This document shows positions 1 to 9,363 of a stretch of 64,000 bases of DNA, in pieces. Under the pieces are notes generated by a model. It was not told the origin of the DNA and ran no database searches. It was given only the letters and a program-made list of their open reading frames with translations. The first letter of the stretch is position 1. The number at the start of each line of letters is the position of its first letter. The stretch lies in NCBI RefSeq assembly GCF_013394855.1, contig NZ_JABMLK010000001.1, forward strand, positions 2,933,501-2,997,500, read 5' to 3'. Both the position numbers and the translations under genes were made by a program. Source of the stretch: Limnobaculum xujianqingii. Its GTDB lineage: Bacteria > Pseudomonadota > Gammaproteobacteria > Enterobacterales > Enterobacteriaceae.

Positions 1-805
1 AGGCTAACTGTTGCCACTCGGCAAACGGGCTCATGGCAAATTTGAAAATAGTTACCGGCAAGTTGGCAATCGGATGACTCAGGTCGAGGCTCCAGAACTG
101 GTTGGACAATGCGGTAAACAGCAAAGGAGCGGTTTCCCCGGCAATGCGGGCAATGGCTAACAGCACTCCGGTCACAATGCCTGAAAGAGAAGCTTTCAGC
201 GTCAGTGACAAGATAATCTTCCACTTAGGCGTTCCCAATGCATAAGCGGCCTCTCTCAGACTGTCGGGCACCAGCCGTAACATATTCTCGGTGGTACGAA
301 TAACGATCGGTACCTGTAATAACGCCAGCGCAATGACACCAGCCCAACCGGAAAAACGTTCCATCTGCGTGACTACAATGGTGTAAACAAACAGACCAAC
401 CACGATGGAAGGAGCCGACAATAAGATGTCGTTAATAAAGCGCACGGTGGAAGCAAAGATTGACTTACGCCCGTATTCCGCCAGATAGATACCCGCCAGA
501 ATACCCAACGGAGTACCAATCACCGTCGCCCATAAAATCAGCAAGCCACTACCTGCAAGGGCGTTAGCTAATCCACCACCGGCAGTATTCGGTGGCGGTG
601 TCATTTCGGTAAACAGCGCCATCGACATACCGTCGATGCCTTTAGTAATGGTTGAAAACAGAATCCAGATTAACCAGAACAGGCCAAAAGCCATGGCCAT
701 CATCGAAATGAATAGCGCAATACGGTTTTTTTGACGACGCCATGACTGCATACGTCTGCGACCGGCATCAAAAGAAGCGATTTCAAATTTATCGATAGTG
801 GTCAT
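1..805 (-). CDS. pstA: Phosphate ABC transporter permease PstA (partial, 3' end outside window)
   Basis: Inner-membrane permease subunit of the high-affinity phosphate importer PstSCAB, pairing with PstC. The frame is open from the ATG at 805 to the window edge, giving 268 residues of an expected ~296, so only the C-terminus is missing. A cytoplasmic start ([11 protein letters not shown]) precedes a first membrane helix ([18 protein letters not shown]); the ABC permease EAA loop is visible as [13 protein letters not shown]. The start codon lies one base after the pstC stop, implying translational coupling. pstB and phoU would be expected beyond the left edge. Expression should follow the PhoB promoter upstream of pstS. 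Identification is secure from near-identity in motifs to enterobacterial PstA. Confidence 0.95.
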   Translation of the reverse strand, partial: MTTIDKFEIASFDAGRRRMQSWRRQKNRIALFISMMAMAFGLFWLIWILFSTITKGIDGMSMALFTEMTPPPNTAGGGLANALAGSGLLILWATVIGTPLGILAGIYLAEYGRKSIFASTVRFINDILLSAPSIVVGLFVYTIVVTQMERFSGWAGVIALALLQVPIVIRTTENMLRLVPDSLREAAYALGTPKWKIILSLTLKASLSGIVTGVLLAIARIAGETAPLLFTALSNQFWSLDLSHPIANLPVTIFKFAMSPFAEWQQLA

Positions 806-806
806 C

Positions 807-1763
807 TTAGCGCCCCTCATTCTTGTTTAATCTGAGAACCATTAATTTAGACAGGGACAACACAATAAAGGTGATAACAAACAGAATTAATCCCAGTTCC
901 ATCAACGCTGAGGTATGTAAGCCGGATTCAGCCTCAGCAAACTCATTAGCCAGTGCAGAGGTAATACTGTTGCCCGGCATATACAGGGAGAAGCTATCCA
1001 GCTGGTAAGTGTTACCAATAATGAAGGTAACCGCCATGGTTTCCCCTAAGGCGCGGCCTAACCCAAGCATAATGCCGCCAATCACACCATTTTTGGTATA
1101 AGGCAGCACAATATTGCGGATCACTTCCCAGGTAGTACAACCAATGCCGTAAGCGGACTCTTTTAACAGCGTTGGCGTTTGCTCAAACACGTCGCGCATT
1201 ACTGCGGCGATATAAGGAATAATCATGATGGCCAGAATAATACCGGCGGCCAAAATACCGATACCAAATGCCGGGCCAGAAAACAGCGTACCGATGATAG
1301 GGATGTTTGCCACCACATCTCCCACCGGCTGTTGAAAATATTCGGCAAACAGCGGAGCGAAGATAAACAGCCCCCACATACCGTAAACAATGCTGGGAAT
1401 CGCCGCCAATAGCTCGATGGCAATACCCAACGGGCGTTTTAACCATTTAGGTGAGAGTTCAGTCAGGAACAGCGCGATACCAAAACTTACCGGTACCGCA
1501 ATCAGTAGCGCAATAATAGAGGTTACGATAGTGCCGTAAATAGGAACCAGCGCCCCAAACTCATCGGCTGGCGCATCCCACTCTTTATGCCAGAGGAAGC
1601 TGATGCCAAATTTTTGAATGCTGGGCCATGATGCAATAACCAGAGAGATGATTATGCCGCCCAATAATAAAAGGGTAATCAGCGCTGCCAGTTTAACCAG
1701 CGCGCCGAAAATAATATCACCCTGTTTTCCCGGAGCTTTCATTACCGGCTTATGTACCGCCAT
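807..1763 (-). CDS. pstC: Phosphate ABC transporter permease PstC
   Basis: Second membrane subunit of the PstSCAB phosphate importer; with PstA it forms the channel energised by PstB. The protein has 318 residues, the usual family length, with a first hydrophobic segment near residues 24-46 ([20 protein letters not shown]) and several more. The EAA-type cytoplasmic loop reads [15 protein letters not shown]. It follows pstS after a 62-bp gap that holds a strong hairpin, and runs directly into pstA. It is placed in the Pho regulon through the shared promoter. Confidence 0.96.
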   Translation of the reverse strand: MAVHKPVMKAPGKQGDIIFGALVKLAALITLLLLGGIIISLVIASWPSIQKFGISFLWHKEWDAPADEFGALVPIYGTIVTSIIALLIAVPVSFGIALFLTELSPKWLKRPLGIAIELLAAIPSIVYGMWGLFIFAPLFAEYFQQPVGDVVANIPIIGTLFSGPAFGIGILAAGIILAIMIIPYIAAVMRDVFEQTPTLLKESAYGIGCTTWEVIRNIVLPYTKNGVIGGIMLGLGRALGETMAVTFIIGNTYQLDSFSLYMPGNSITSALANEFAEAESGLHTSALMELGLILFVITFIVLSLSKLMVLRLNKNEGR

Positions 1764-1786
1764 TGAGTCTCTCTTTCATATATACG

Positions 1787-1813
1787 GCCCTCTTCCGGTA
1801 TAGGGAAGAGGGC
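1787..1813 (-). promoter_or_regulatory. Hairpin between pstS and pstC
   Basis: Perfect 10-bp inverted repeat (GCCCTCTTCC at 1787-1796, GGAAGAGGGC at 1804-1813) around a 7-base loop. No U-run follows on the minus strand, so a simple terminator is unlikely. By analogy with other binding-protein operons, an mRNA hairpin after the binding-protein gene can protect its message and keep PstS more abundant than the permease; that role is inferred. Confidence 0.6.
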
Positions 1814-1825
1814 GGTTAGGAATGA

Positions 1826-2866
1826 TTAATAGAGCGCTTTACCGCTGCTATCTTTAACCTGTGTTTTCCAGGCTGCACGAACTTGTTCAATCACGGTGTC
1901 TGGCAGTACAGCATAATCAAGCTCCGTTGCCAGAGAACCGCCTTTTTTGTAGCCCCAGTCAAAGAACTTCAGTACTTCTGCACCACGTTTGGCATCTTTC
2001 TGGGTTTTATGTACCAGAATAAATGTGGTTGAAGTAATCGGCCATACGTCTTTACCCTTCTGGAAAGTCAGGTCCTGAGCAAAAGATTTCGACCAGTCGA
2101 TGCCTTTAGCCGCCGCGCTGAACGATTGTTGCGTCGGGCTTACCGCTTCACCATCTGCTGATATCAACTTGGTATAGGCCAGATTATTTTGCTTGGCGTA
2201 GGCATATTCCACATAACCAATGGAACCCGGCAAACGCTGAACAAAGGCTGCGATACCATCATTGCCTTTACCACCTAAACCCACAGGCCACTTAACGGTA
2301 GAACCAACCCCAACCTGGTCTTTCCAGTCCGCATTCACTTTTGCCAGATAGCTAGTGAACACGAAAGAAGTACCGGAACCATCAGCACGACGCACCACTG
2401 CGATATCCTGCTCAGGCAGTTTGACGCCCGGATTCAGTTTCGCTATTGCCGGGTCGTTCCACTTTTTCACCGTACCCAGGTAGATATCCCCCAGGGTTTT
2501 TCCATCCAGCGTCAGTTCACCTGATTTAATTCCCTGAACATTCACTGCCAGTACCACACCACCAATAACGGTTGGGAACTGGAACAAATCGTCTTTAGCC
2601 AGCTTCTCATCATCCAGAGGAGCATCTGACGCACCAAAATCTACTGTATTAGCATTAATTTGCTTAACGCCACCGGATGAACCAATCCCTTGGTAATTGA
2701 TATTATTACCGCTCTCTTTTTGATAGCTGTCCGCCCATTTGGCATAGACAGGTGCAGGGAAGGTAGCGCCAGCACCGGTAATATTCTCTGCCGCAAATGC
2801 TGACAGAGTTGTCAGAGAAACGGCTGTTGCAATACCATAAGCAATAGTTGTACGTATCAGTTTCAT
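1826..2866 (-). CDS. pstS: Periplasmic phosphate-binding protein PstS
   Basis: Binds phosphate in the periplasm and delivers it to PstCA. The precursor has a typical signal peptide ([17 protein letters not shown]... ending in AFA-AE), and the mature part holds the conserved phosphate-site motifs [21 protein letters not shown] and [12 protein letters not shown]. Two adjacent ATGs exist at 2869 and 2866. AGGAGG ends one base before the first, which is too close, so the second is preferred (346 aa). The C-terminus KDSSGKALY matches enterobacterial PstS. It is the first gene of the operon behind a PhoB-type promoter. Confidence 0.96.
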   Translation of the reverse strand: MKLIRTTIAYGIATAVSLTTLSAFAAENITGAGATFPAPVYAKWADSYQKESGNNINYQGIGSSGGVKQINANTVDFGASDAPLDDEKLAKDDLFQFPTVIGGVVLAVNVQGIKSGELTLDGKTLGDIYLGTVKKWNDPAIAKLNPGVKLPEQDIAVVRRADGSGTSFVFTSYLAKVNADWKDQVGVGSTVKWPVGLGGKGNDGIAAFVQRLPGSIGYVEYAYAKQNNLAYTKLISADGEAVSPTQQSFSAAAKGIDWSKSFAQDLTFQKGKDVWPITSTTFILVHKTQKDAKRGAEVLKFFDWGYKKGGSLATELDYAVLPDTVIEQVRAAWKTQVKDSSGKALY

Positions 2867-2935
2867 CATTCCTCCTAAAGGAATTTATTGGCTCTGTATC
2901 GTTAATAATCAGACTGGTGATGAGTACAAGCGCAA

Positions 2936-2990
2936 AGATAAGACCGTTTAGTGACAGTATAATGTCAACCAGGTTACAGTTTTATGACAG
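2936..2990 (-). promoter_or_regulatory. PhoB-activated promoter (pho box array and -10) of pstS
   Basis: On the minus strand four 11-bp units follow one another: CTGTCATAAAA, CTGTAACCTGG, TTGACATTATA, CTGTCACTAAA (2990 down to about 2947). The first two form a pho box close to the E. coli consensus (CTGTCAT, 4-5 bp AT-rich, CTGTNA). A -10-like TTATCT (2941-2936) follows at the spacing expected when PhoB replaces the -35 contact. The remaining intergenic DNA up to malS (2991-3236) shows no other clear feature. Confidence 0.8.
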
Positions 2991-3236
2991 TGGGGAATTT
3001 CGATTTAACTTAATGATATTTTTGATAAAAATAATTTTATCCTGAATGTGATGTTACCTACAAACGTCCTGTGGCAGAAAAAACATTAAAGTGTGCAATT
3101 GCTATAGCCTATTTTCGCAAACTGATAACGCCATCACTCACCCTATTATCTCCTCCTCTATTATTTCTTTTTGGGGGGAATTCAATTAATTAAAACAATG
3201 CCAAACTGAATAAAAGATAATCATGGGATTAACCTT

Positions 3237-5255
3237 ATGAAAAAGCTACCTCTACTGTTTCTGCTGTTTCCCGGGCTGGTGCAAGCTGCCTGGACGGTAC
3301 CCGGAATGCCTGAGTTTAAACAACAAAGTCCAGGCTTGTTTATCAGTGAAACAAAGCTTGAAAAGGGCTCGCTGCCATTAAATCTCAAATCAGATCAAGC
3401 GTGCTGGCAGCCCGCGGAATCAATCAAACTTAATCAGGCACTTTCACTAAAACCATGCGCAGGAGAAGCTCCCATCTGGCGCTTATTTCGTGAAGGCGAT
3501 TATCGCGTACAGATCGACACGCGCAGCGGTACTCCGACACTGACTCTGAGTGTCAATAACGAGGCGCAAGCAGCACCAGTTGATATCACCCGCCAGTGCC
3601 CGAAATGGGATGGTAAACCGCTAACGGTAGACGTCAGTAAAACTTTCGCCGAAGGCAGTGAAGTACGCGATTTCTACAGCGGCTCAACAGCAACAGTCAA
3701 ACAAGGCCAAATTACCCTGATGCCTGCGGCGAGCAGTAACGGTCTGTTACTTCTGGAATCCGCTGCCACACAACAAGCCTCAACGTTTAGCTGGCATAAC
3801 GCCACGGTCTACTTTGTTCTGACCGACCGTTTTGTAAATGGTAATCCAGACAACGATAACAGCTATGGCCGCCATAAAGACGGCATGCAAGAGATCGGTA
3901 CCTTCCACGGTGGCGATCTGGCTGGCTTAACGCAAAAACTCGATTATCTACAGCAACTGGGGGTAAACGCGTTGTGGATTAGCTCACCGTTGGAACAAAT
4001 TCACGGCTGGGTTGGTGGCGGTACAAAAGGAGATTTCCCGCATTATGCCTACCACGGCTACTACACCATGGACTGGACAACACTCGATGCCAATATGGGT
4101 ACTGAAAATGAGTTGCGCACACTGGTGGATGAAGCCCACAAACGCGGTATACGTGTTTTATTCGACATCGTCATGAACCACACAGGTTACGCAACGCTTG
4201 CCGACATGCAGGAATATCAATTTGGCGCCCTGTATCTTAAAGGCGACGAACTGACTAAAACGCTCGGTAAACATTGGACTGACTGGAAGCCAGGCCCAGG
4301 CCAAAGTTGGCACTCCTTCAATGATTACATCAACTTTAGCGACAGTACGGACTGGCAAAACTGGTGGGGTAAAAACTGGATTCGTACTGATATTGGCAAT
4401 TACGACACCCCAGGTTTTGATGACTTAACCATGTCGTTGGCTTTCCTGCCTGATTTAAAAACAGAATCTACGCAACCTGCGGACTTACCGGTCTTTTACC
4501 GTCATAAACCCGATACCCACGCCAAAGAGATAGCGGGTTATACCGTGCGAAACTATCTGACTCACTGGCTTAGCCAATGGGTACGTGATTATGGTATCGA
4601 CGGCTTTCGGGTGGACACCGCAAAACACGTTGAAAAGGCAAGCTGGCAGCAGTTGAAAACACAATCTGTTGCTGCGCTGGCTGAATGGAAAAAAGCCAAT
4701 CCAGACAAAAAGATGGATGATGCGCCGTTCTGGATGACCGGAGAAGCCTGGGGCCATGGCGTGATGAAAAGCGACTATTACAACAGCGGTTTTGACGCAA
4801 TGATCAATTTTGATTATCAGGAGCAGGCGGCAAAAGCGGTAGATTGTCTCGCAAACATCGATCTCACCTGGCAGCAAATGGCGACCAAATTGCAGGATTT
4901 TAACGTTCTTAGCTATCTTTCTTCCCACGATACTCGCTTGTTCCGCAAAGGAGGGCAGCGTGCAGCTGAATTACTGCTGCTGACGCCGGGTACGGTACAG
5001 ATTTTCTATGGTGATGAAACGGAGCGCCCGTTTGGCCCGACAGGTTCTGACCCACTTCAGGGAACGCGTTCGGACATGAATTGGGGGCAAAATATCGCCA
5101 CGCTCTCTCATTGGCAGAAAATCGGTCAATTTCGCGCTCGTCATCCGGCAATTGGTGCGGGTAAACAAAACACACTGAGCATGAAACAAGGCTACGGCTT
5201 TAGCCGTGAATCCGCAGACGACAAAGTGATGGTTGTCTGGGCGGGGAACCAGTAA
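3237..5255 (+). CDS. malS: Periplasmic alpha-amylase MalS
   Basis: Glycoside hydrolase family 13 enzyme that cuts long maltodextrins in the periplasm so the products can be imported. It has 672 residues (E. coli 676), with a signal peptide (MKKLPLLFLLFPGLVQA). The catalytic triad is visible: nucleophile D460 in DGFRVDTAKH, acid/base E503 in TGEAWGHG and D565 in LSSHDTRLF. FDIVMNHTG gives GH13 region I. The gene sits alone between pstS and glmS on the opposite strand, which is not its E. coli location. No convincing MalT boxes were seen upstream, and the ribosome site is weak. Confidence 0.95.
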   Translation: MKKLPLLFLLFPGLVQAAWTVPGMPEFKQQSPGLFISETKLEKGSLPLNLKSDQACWQPAESIKLNQALSLKPCAGEAPIWRLFREGDYRVQIDTRSGTPTLTLSVNNEAQAAPVDITRQCPKWDGKPLTVDVSKTFAEGSEVRDFYSGSTATVKQGQITLMPAASSNGLLLLESAATQQASTFSWHNATVYFVLTDRFVNGNPDNDNSYGRHKDGMQEIGTFHGGDLAGLTQKLDYLQQLGVNALWISSPLEQIHGWVGGGTKGDFPHYAYHGYYTMDWTTLDANMGTENELRTLVDEAHKRGIRVLFDIVMNHTGYATLADMQEYQFGALYLKGDELTKTLGKHWTDWKPGPGQSWHSFNDYINFSDSTDWQNWWGKNWIRTDIGNYDTPGFDDLTMSLAFLPDLKTESTQPADLPVFYRHKPDTHAKEIAGYTVRNYLTHWLSQWVRDYGIDGFRVDTAKHVEKASWQQLKTQSVAALAEWKKANPDKKMDDAPFWMTGEAWGHGVMKSDYYNSGFDAMINFDYQEQAAKAVDCLANIDLTWQQMATKLQDFNVLSYLSSHDTRLFRKGGQRAAELLLLTPGTVQIFYGDETERPFGPTGSDPLQGTRSDMNWGQNIATLSHWQKIGQFRARHPAIGAGKQNTLSMKQGYGFSRESADDKVMVVWAGNQ

Positions 5256-5314
5256 TTCAGAATGGATGGCATACAACACCTGTAACTTGCCTGACGGCTG
5301 CGTTGATTTAGCCA

Positions 5315-5354
5315 TAAAAAAATCCGGTATGCTTTTTGAACAGCATACCGGATT
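5315..5354 (-). terminator. Rho-independent terminator of glmUS
   Basis: Perfect 13-bp stem (AATCCGGTATGCT at 5321-5333 with its complement at 5342-5354) and an 8-base loop. On the minus strand it is followed by a U-rich run (A-run at 5316-5322 on the plus strand). It lies about 65 bp after the glmS stop. On the plus strand no T-run follows, so it serves mainly glmS, though it could also act weakly on malS transcripts. Confidence 0.9.
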
Positions 5355-5420
5355 GACTTCGTTTATAACGCTATTGCCCTATAGAGATCGTTGTTGTTGG
5401 TCCACAGGGCTTACTATTAA

Positions 5421-7256
5421 TTACTCTACGGTTACCGACTTCGCCAGATTTCGCGGCTGGTCAACGTCAGTCCCTTTAATCAACGCAACGTGATAAGAGA
5501 GCAACTGTAGCGGAATAGTATAGAAAATTGGAGCTACCAGCTCTTCCACATAAGGCAATGGAATAATGGTCATGCCTTCGGAATCACTGAATCCGGCATC
5601 TTCTGCGGCAAACACATACAGCTGACCACCGCGAGCACGAACCTCTTCAATATTCGACTTCAGCTTTTCCAGCAGTTCGTTATTAGGTGCTACCACGATT
5701 ACCGGCATATCCGCATCAATCAGTGCCAGAGGACCGTGTTTTAACTCACCGGCGGCATAAGCTTCAGCATGAATATAGGAAATTTCTTTCAGCTTCAGCG
5801 CACCTTCCATTGCGATAGGGTACTGATCGCCACGGCCGAGGAACAAGGCATGGTGCTTCTCAGAGAAGCCTTCCGCCAGAGTTTCAATGGCTTTATCCAG
5901 AGACAGAAGTTGATCGATACGGTTAGGCAGAGCCTGCAGAGCATGAACAATATCGCGTTCTGCTTTTTCTGACATGCCATGTAAACGACCTAAACGGGCA
6001 ACCAGCATCAGCAGTACGGTTAACTGAGTGGTAAAGGCTTTGGTTGAAGCCACGCCAATTTCAGCACCGGCACGAGTCATCAGTGCGATATCTGATTCAC
6101 GAACCAGTGATGAACCACTCACGTTACAGATAGCCAGAGAACCCAAATAGCCCAGCTCTTTTGACAGGCGTAATGCAGCCAGAGAGTCGGCGGTTTCACC
6201 AGACTGAGACAGCGTCAGCAGCAGGCTACCTTTACGTACCGCCGGTTTGCGATAACGGAATTCTGAAGCAATTTCGATATCACAAGGCACACCAGCAATC
6301 GCTTCAAACCAATAACGGGCAACCATCCCTGAATGGTAAGAAGTACCACAGGCAACGATTTGAATATGCTCAACCTTCTCTAACAGCGCAGTAGCTGATG
6401 GGCCAAGCTCTTCCAGATTTACCAGACCATGGCTGATACGCCCTTCAAGGGTGTTTTTAATTGCCAAAGGCTGTTCATAAATCTCTTTTTGCATGTAATG
6501 ACGGTAAATACCTTTATCACCGGCATCATATTGACTGGTTGATTCAATGGATGGACGATCCACCAGCGTTCCCGCTTTATCAAAGATAGTTACCGAACGG
6601 CGGGTAACTTCGGCAACATCGCCTTCTTCCATATAGATAAAGCGACGGGTAACCGGCAGCAACGCTAACTGGTCAGAGGCAATGAAGTTTTCTCCCAAGC
6701 CTAAACCAATTACCATTGGGCTACCTGAACGGGCTGCCACCAAAACGTCAGGATTACGACGATCGATAATTACCGTGCCGTAAGCACCACGCAGTACTTT
6801 CAGTACGCGCTGTACCGCTTCCAGCAGGCTAAGTTCACTGTTGTTTTTTAGCTCTTCATGCACCAGATGGGCAATAACTTCGGTATCAGTCTCAGAAGTA
6901 AAGACATAACCTTTCTCTCTCAACGCATCGCGCAGAGGCTCATAGTTCTCAATAATGCCGTTATGTACTACGGCAATAAAACCTGATTCGTGAGGGTGTG
7001 CGTTAGTTTCTGAAGGCTCACCATGAGTAGCCCAGCGGGTATGTGCAATACCGGTACCGCCAGACAGTGGATATTCATCCACGGCGTCACTCAGCATTTT
7101 CACTTTACCCAAACGGCGAACACGCTGTAGGTTGTGGGCTTCATCAATAACCGCCAGGCCCGCAGAGTCATACCCGCGGTATTCCAGACGACGTAAACCT
7201 TCTAACAATATTTCAGCTACATCTCGTTGTGCTACTGCACCAACAATTCCACACAT
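5421..7256 (-). CDS. glmS: Glutamine--fructose-6-phosphate aminotransferase GlmS
   Basis: Makes glucosamine-6-phosphate from fructose-6-phosphate and glutamine, the first committed step to UDP-GlcNAc for peptidoglycan and LPS. The 611-residue protein (E. coli 609) begins MCGIVGA, whose Cys2 becomes the N-terminal nucleophile of the glutaminase domain. Two SIS isomerase domains follow ([29 protein letters not shown]), and the C-terminus is the typical KSVTVE. It is downstream of glmU in the same operon. In enterobacteria glmS translation is activated by the GlmZ sRNA acting on the leader; the 212-bp gap upstream leaves room for this. Confidence 0.97.
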   Translation of the reverse strand: MCGIVGAVAQRDVAEILLEGLRRLEYRGYDSAGLAVIDEAHNLQRVRRLGKVKMLSDAVDEYPLSGGTGIAHTRWATHGEPSETNAHPHESGFIAVVHNGIIENYEPLRDALREKGYVFTSETDTEVIAHLVHEELKNNSELSLLEAVQRVLKVLRGAYGTVIIDRRNPDVLVAARSGSPMVIGLGLGENFIASDQLALLPVTRRFIYMEEGDVAEVTRRSVTIFDKAGTLVDRPSIESTSQYDAGDKGIYRHYMQKEIYEQPLAIKNTLEGRISHGLVNLEELGPSATALLEKVEHIQIVACGTSYHSGMVARYWFEAIAGVPCDIEIASEFRYRKPAVRKGSLLLTLSQSGETADSLAALRLSKELGYLGSLAICNVSGSSLVRESDIALMTRAGAEIGVASTKAFTTQLTVLLMLVARLGRLHGMSEKAERDIVHALQALPNRIDQLLSLDKAIETLAEGFSEKHHALFLGRGDQYPIAMEGALKLKEISYIHAEAYAAGELKHGPLALIDADMPVIVVAPNNELLEKLKSNIEEVRARGGQLYVFAAEDAGFSDSEGMTIIPLPYVEELVAPIFYTIPLQLLSYHVALIKGTDVDQPRNLAKSVTVE

Positions 7257-7368
7257 CGTTTATATTCCTGATTTAAGAACCGGAGGATATCCTGATTCTG
7301 CGATGCCCTTGACCTTTTTGTTGCCGGTTTTTCCGGCCTCCCCGAGCCTGTAGAGTTGGGGATTATTA

Positions 7369-7420
7369 TGTTTTGCTATCGTCTCTCTGGTCACTGGATC
7401 AAAAAAACCATAGCAAAACA
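7369..7420 (-). promoter_or_regulatory. Inverted repeat in the glmU-glmS intercistronic leader
   Basis: The glmU-glmS gap (7257-7468) holds a perfect 11-bp inverted repeat (TGTTTTGCTAT at 7369-7379, complement at 7410-7420) around a 30-base loop, and nearer glmS a small GCCGG-AAAAA-CCGGC hairpin. In E. coli this interval contains the RNase E cleavage site and the leader fold that hides the glmS ribosome site until GlmZ pairs. The structures seen here are compatible with that, but the pairing was not tested. Confidence 0.45.
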
Positions 7421-7468
7421 GTAAATAGCCATGGAGCGGTATTTAACACCGCTCCATCACTTATTGAG

Positions 7469-8839
7469 TTATTTCTTTTTCTCTGGTCTTTTCCAACCGG
7501 AAATCTGACGCTGTCTGACCCGGCTAATCACCAGCTCATTTTCACCCACATCCTGAGTGACAGTGGTACCAGCACCAATGGTGGCACCTTTAGCAACGGT
7601 AACCGGAGCAACCAGTTGGGTATCAGATCCAACAAATACATCGTCACCGATGATGGTTTTAAACTTATTTGCACCGTCGTAGTTACAGGTAATGGTACCG
7701 GCACCGATATTAACCCGATCGCCAATATCCGCATCACCAAGGTAAGAAAGATGTCCCGCCTTAGAACCTTTACCCAGACGCGCTTTCTTCATTTCAACGA
7801 AGTTACCAACGTGCGCTTCATCTTCAAGCTGTGCACCAGGGCGTAAACGAGCAAATGGACCAACGGTACAGCCAACACCCATCTCAGAATCTTCAATGAC
7901 GCTGTAAGGGCTTATCACGCTGTCATTACCAATAACGCAGTTTTTCAACACGCAGCCGCTTTCAATACGTACTCGATCCCCAAGGACTACACGACCTTCA
8001 ATGATAACGTTAGTATCGATCACCACATCACGGCCATGAATCAGTTCACCGCGTAAATCAAAACGGGAAGGATCGTTTAGCATCACACCCGCCAGTAATA
8101 GGCGATCTGCCTGTTCTGACTGATAGACGCGTTCAAGACGAGACAGTTGCAGGCGGTTGTTTACCCCTTCAACTTCGCTCAAACGGGAAGGATGTACCGC
8201 TTCAATGCGGTTGCCTTCTTCATAAGCCAGAGCGATAACATCAGTAATGTAATATTCGCCCTGTGCATTGTTATTATTCAGTTTGCCTAACCAGCGTTTT
8301 AAATCTTTGCCACTGGCAACCAGAATACCGGTGTTTATCTCATTGATTTTATGCTGCTCTTCGCTGGCATCTTTATGCTCAACAATACTAATCACCTGAC
8401 CATCTTTACGTACGATACGGCCGTATCCGGTTGGGTCATCCAGTTTAACGGTCAACAGGCCAATGCCGCCAACCGGTTTGGCTGCCACTAAACGACGCAG
8501 GGTATCTTCTGAAATAAGTGGCACATCGCCGTACAGCATCAGGACATTTTCATCATCGGCAAAATAGGGTGCAGCCTGTTGCATTGCATGGCCAGTACCC
8601 AACTGCTCTGCTTGTAATACCCAGTTAATTGGCTGATCGGACAGCGTTTTCTTCAGCAGGTCGCCACCGTGTCCGTAAACTAAATGAACCTGTTGGGCAC
8701 CCAGTTTAGATGCGGTATCAATGACATGTTGCACCATTGGCTTACCGGCTAAAAGATGCAGTACCTTTGGAAGATCTGAATACATCCGTGTACCCTTGCC
8801 AGCGGCAAGAATAGCTACGCTAAGTTGAGACATTGACAT
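7469..8839 (-). CDS. glmU: Bifunctional UDP-GlcNAc pyrophosphorylase/GlcN-1-P acetyltransferase GlmU
   Basis: Acetylates glucosamine-1-phosphate and uridylylates the product to UDP-GlcNAc. The N-terminal nucleotidyltransferase motif is [18 protein letters not shown], and the C-terminal half is a left-handed beta-helix of hexapeptide repeats ending in the acetyl-CoA region ([21 protein letters not shown]). The frame is open further upstream, but the ATG at 8839 has an AGG six bases ahead and gives 456 residues, exactly the E. coli length, so it is chosen. First gene of the glmUS pair. Unlike E. coli, atpC is not its upstream neighbour; an accessory block of about 15 kb intervenes. Confidence 0.96.
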   Translation of the reverse strand: MSMSQLSVAILAAGKGTRMYSDLPKVLHLLAGKPMVQHVIDTASKLGAQQVHLVYGHGGDLLKKTLSDQPINWVLQAEQLGTGHAMQQAAPYFADDENVLMLYGDVPLISEDTLRRLVAAKPVGGIGLLTVKLDDPTGYGRIVRKDGQVISIVEHKDASEEQHKINEINTGILVASGKDLKRWLGKLNNNNAQGEYYITDVIALAYEEGNRIEAVHPSRLSEVEGVNNRLQLSRLERVYQSEQADRLLLAGVMLNDPSRFDLRGELIHGRDVVIDTNVIIEGRVVLGDRVRIESGCVLKNCVIGNDSVISPYSVIEDSEMGVGCTVGPFARLRPGAQLEDEAHVGNFVEMKKARLGKGSKAGHLSYLGDADIGDRVNIGAGTITCNYDGANKFKTIIGDDVFVGSDTQLVAPVTVAKGATIGAGTTVTQDVGENELVISRVRQRQISGWKRPEKKK

Positions 8840-8902
8840 AAACAACCTGCTAAAAAATTGATTGGCGAAAGTAAACCTGTTTAGTAACAAAAATGCTACT
8901 TA

Positions 8903-8954
8903 TTTTTCATCAAAAAATGCCGATAAGCCTTGTGGCACAAGGGTTGATGAAAAA
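8903..8954. promoter_or_regulatory. Nested inverted repeats upstream of glmU
   Basis: An 11-bp perfect inverted repeat (TTTTTCATCAA at 8903-8913, complement at 8944-8954) encloses a second one (CCTTGTG-G-CACAAGG, 8928-8942). A further pair, AATGCCGA (8916-8923) and TCGGCATT (8987-8994), overlaps and could form an alternative fold. The block is 65-155 bp upstream of the glmU start in a 524-bp gap (8840-9363). It could be a glmU leader, a terminator for the upstream operon or a protein site. The rest of the gap up to repeat copy A shows nothing clear. Confidence 0.5.
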
Positions 8955-9184
8955 CCCAGCTTTACCAGAAAATAGCTGAAAAACTGTCGGCATTCGGAGA
9001 CAGATTTTTAGCCGCTATCGGTGAATAATAACGTGTTACCACCTGTGATAAACCACTTTTTTTTCAACGCGTATCAAGATGATTAAAAAGTGAAGAAAAG
9101 GGTGAATTAGATGATTATTGTTAAAGTAACAGGGGTGTATGAGTGGTGAGGGTGTCAGGCAGACATGTTTATTTTAATTTTGGT

Positions 9185-9341
9185 GGATATTCCGGCCGTA
9201 AACTCACTGAGCGAACATAATAATTGTGCTCGGCCGGAAGGGCCATATACTTAGATTTAGTACGCATCGGGCCTACCTTTCCTAGGGGCACTTCGTTGGC
9301 TTACGCCAAGTCGACCCCAACGGAAAGGTCTCCCTCTGATT
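9185..9341 (+). repeat. Dispersed structured repeat, copy A (short form)
   Basis: 157-bp member of a four-copy family in this window, starting GGATATTCCGG and ending CTCCCTCTGATT. It can pair as CCGGCCG (9192-9198) with CGGCCGG (9231-9237), ACCTTTCC (9275-9282) with GGAAAGGT (9322-9329), an inner GGGG with CCCC, and a TTGGC-TTAC-GCCAA hairpin (9296-9309). It lies 22 bp after the end of the LuxE/LuxC-like operon. No transposase is present. Confidence 0.9.
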
Positions 9342-9363
9342 AACTATTGAGCGGTATGTGTTA

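Noticed and set aside
3140..3190. MalT boxes upstream of malS (CTCCTCCTC and GGGGGGAAT stretches)
   Set aside because: The matches to the MalT consensus GGGGATGAGG are partial and not paired at usual spacing.
9185..9341. Dispersed repeat as an insertion sequence
   Set aside because: Only about 160-230 bp, no transposase frame and no exact terminal inverted repeats or short target duplications.
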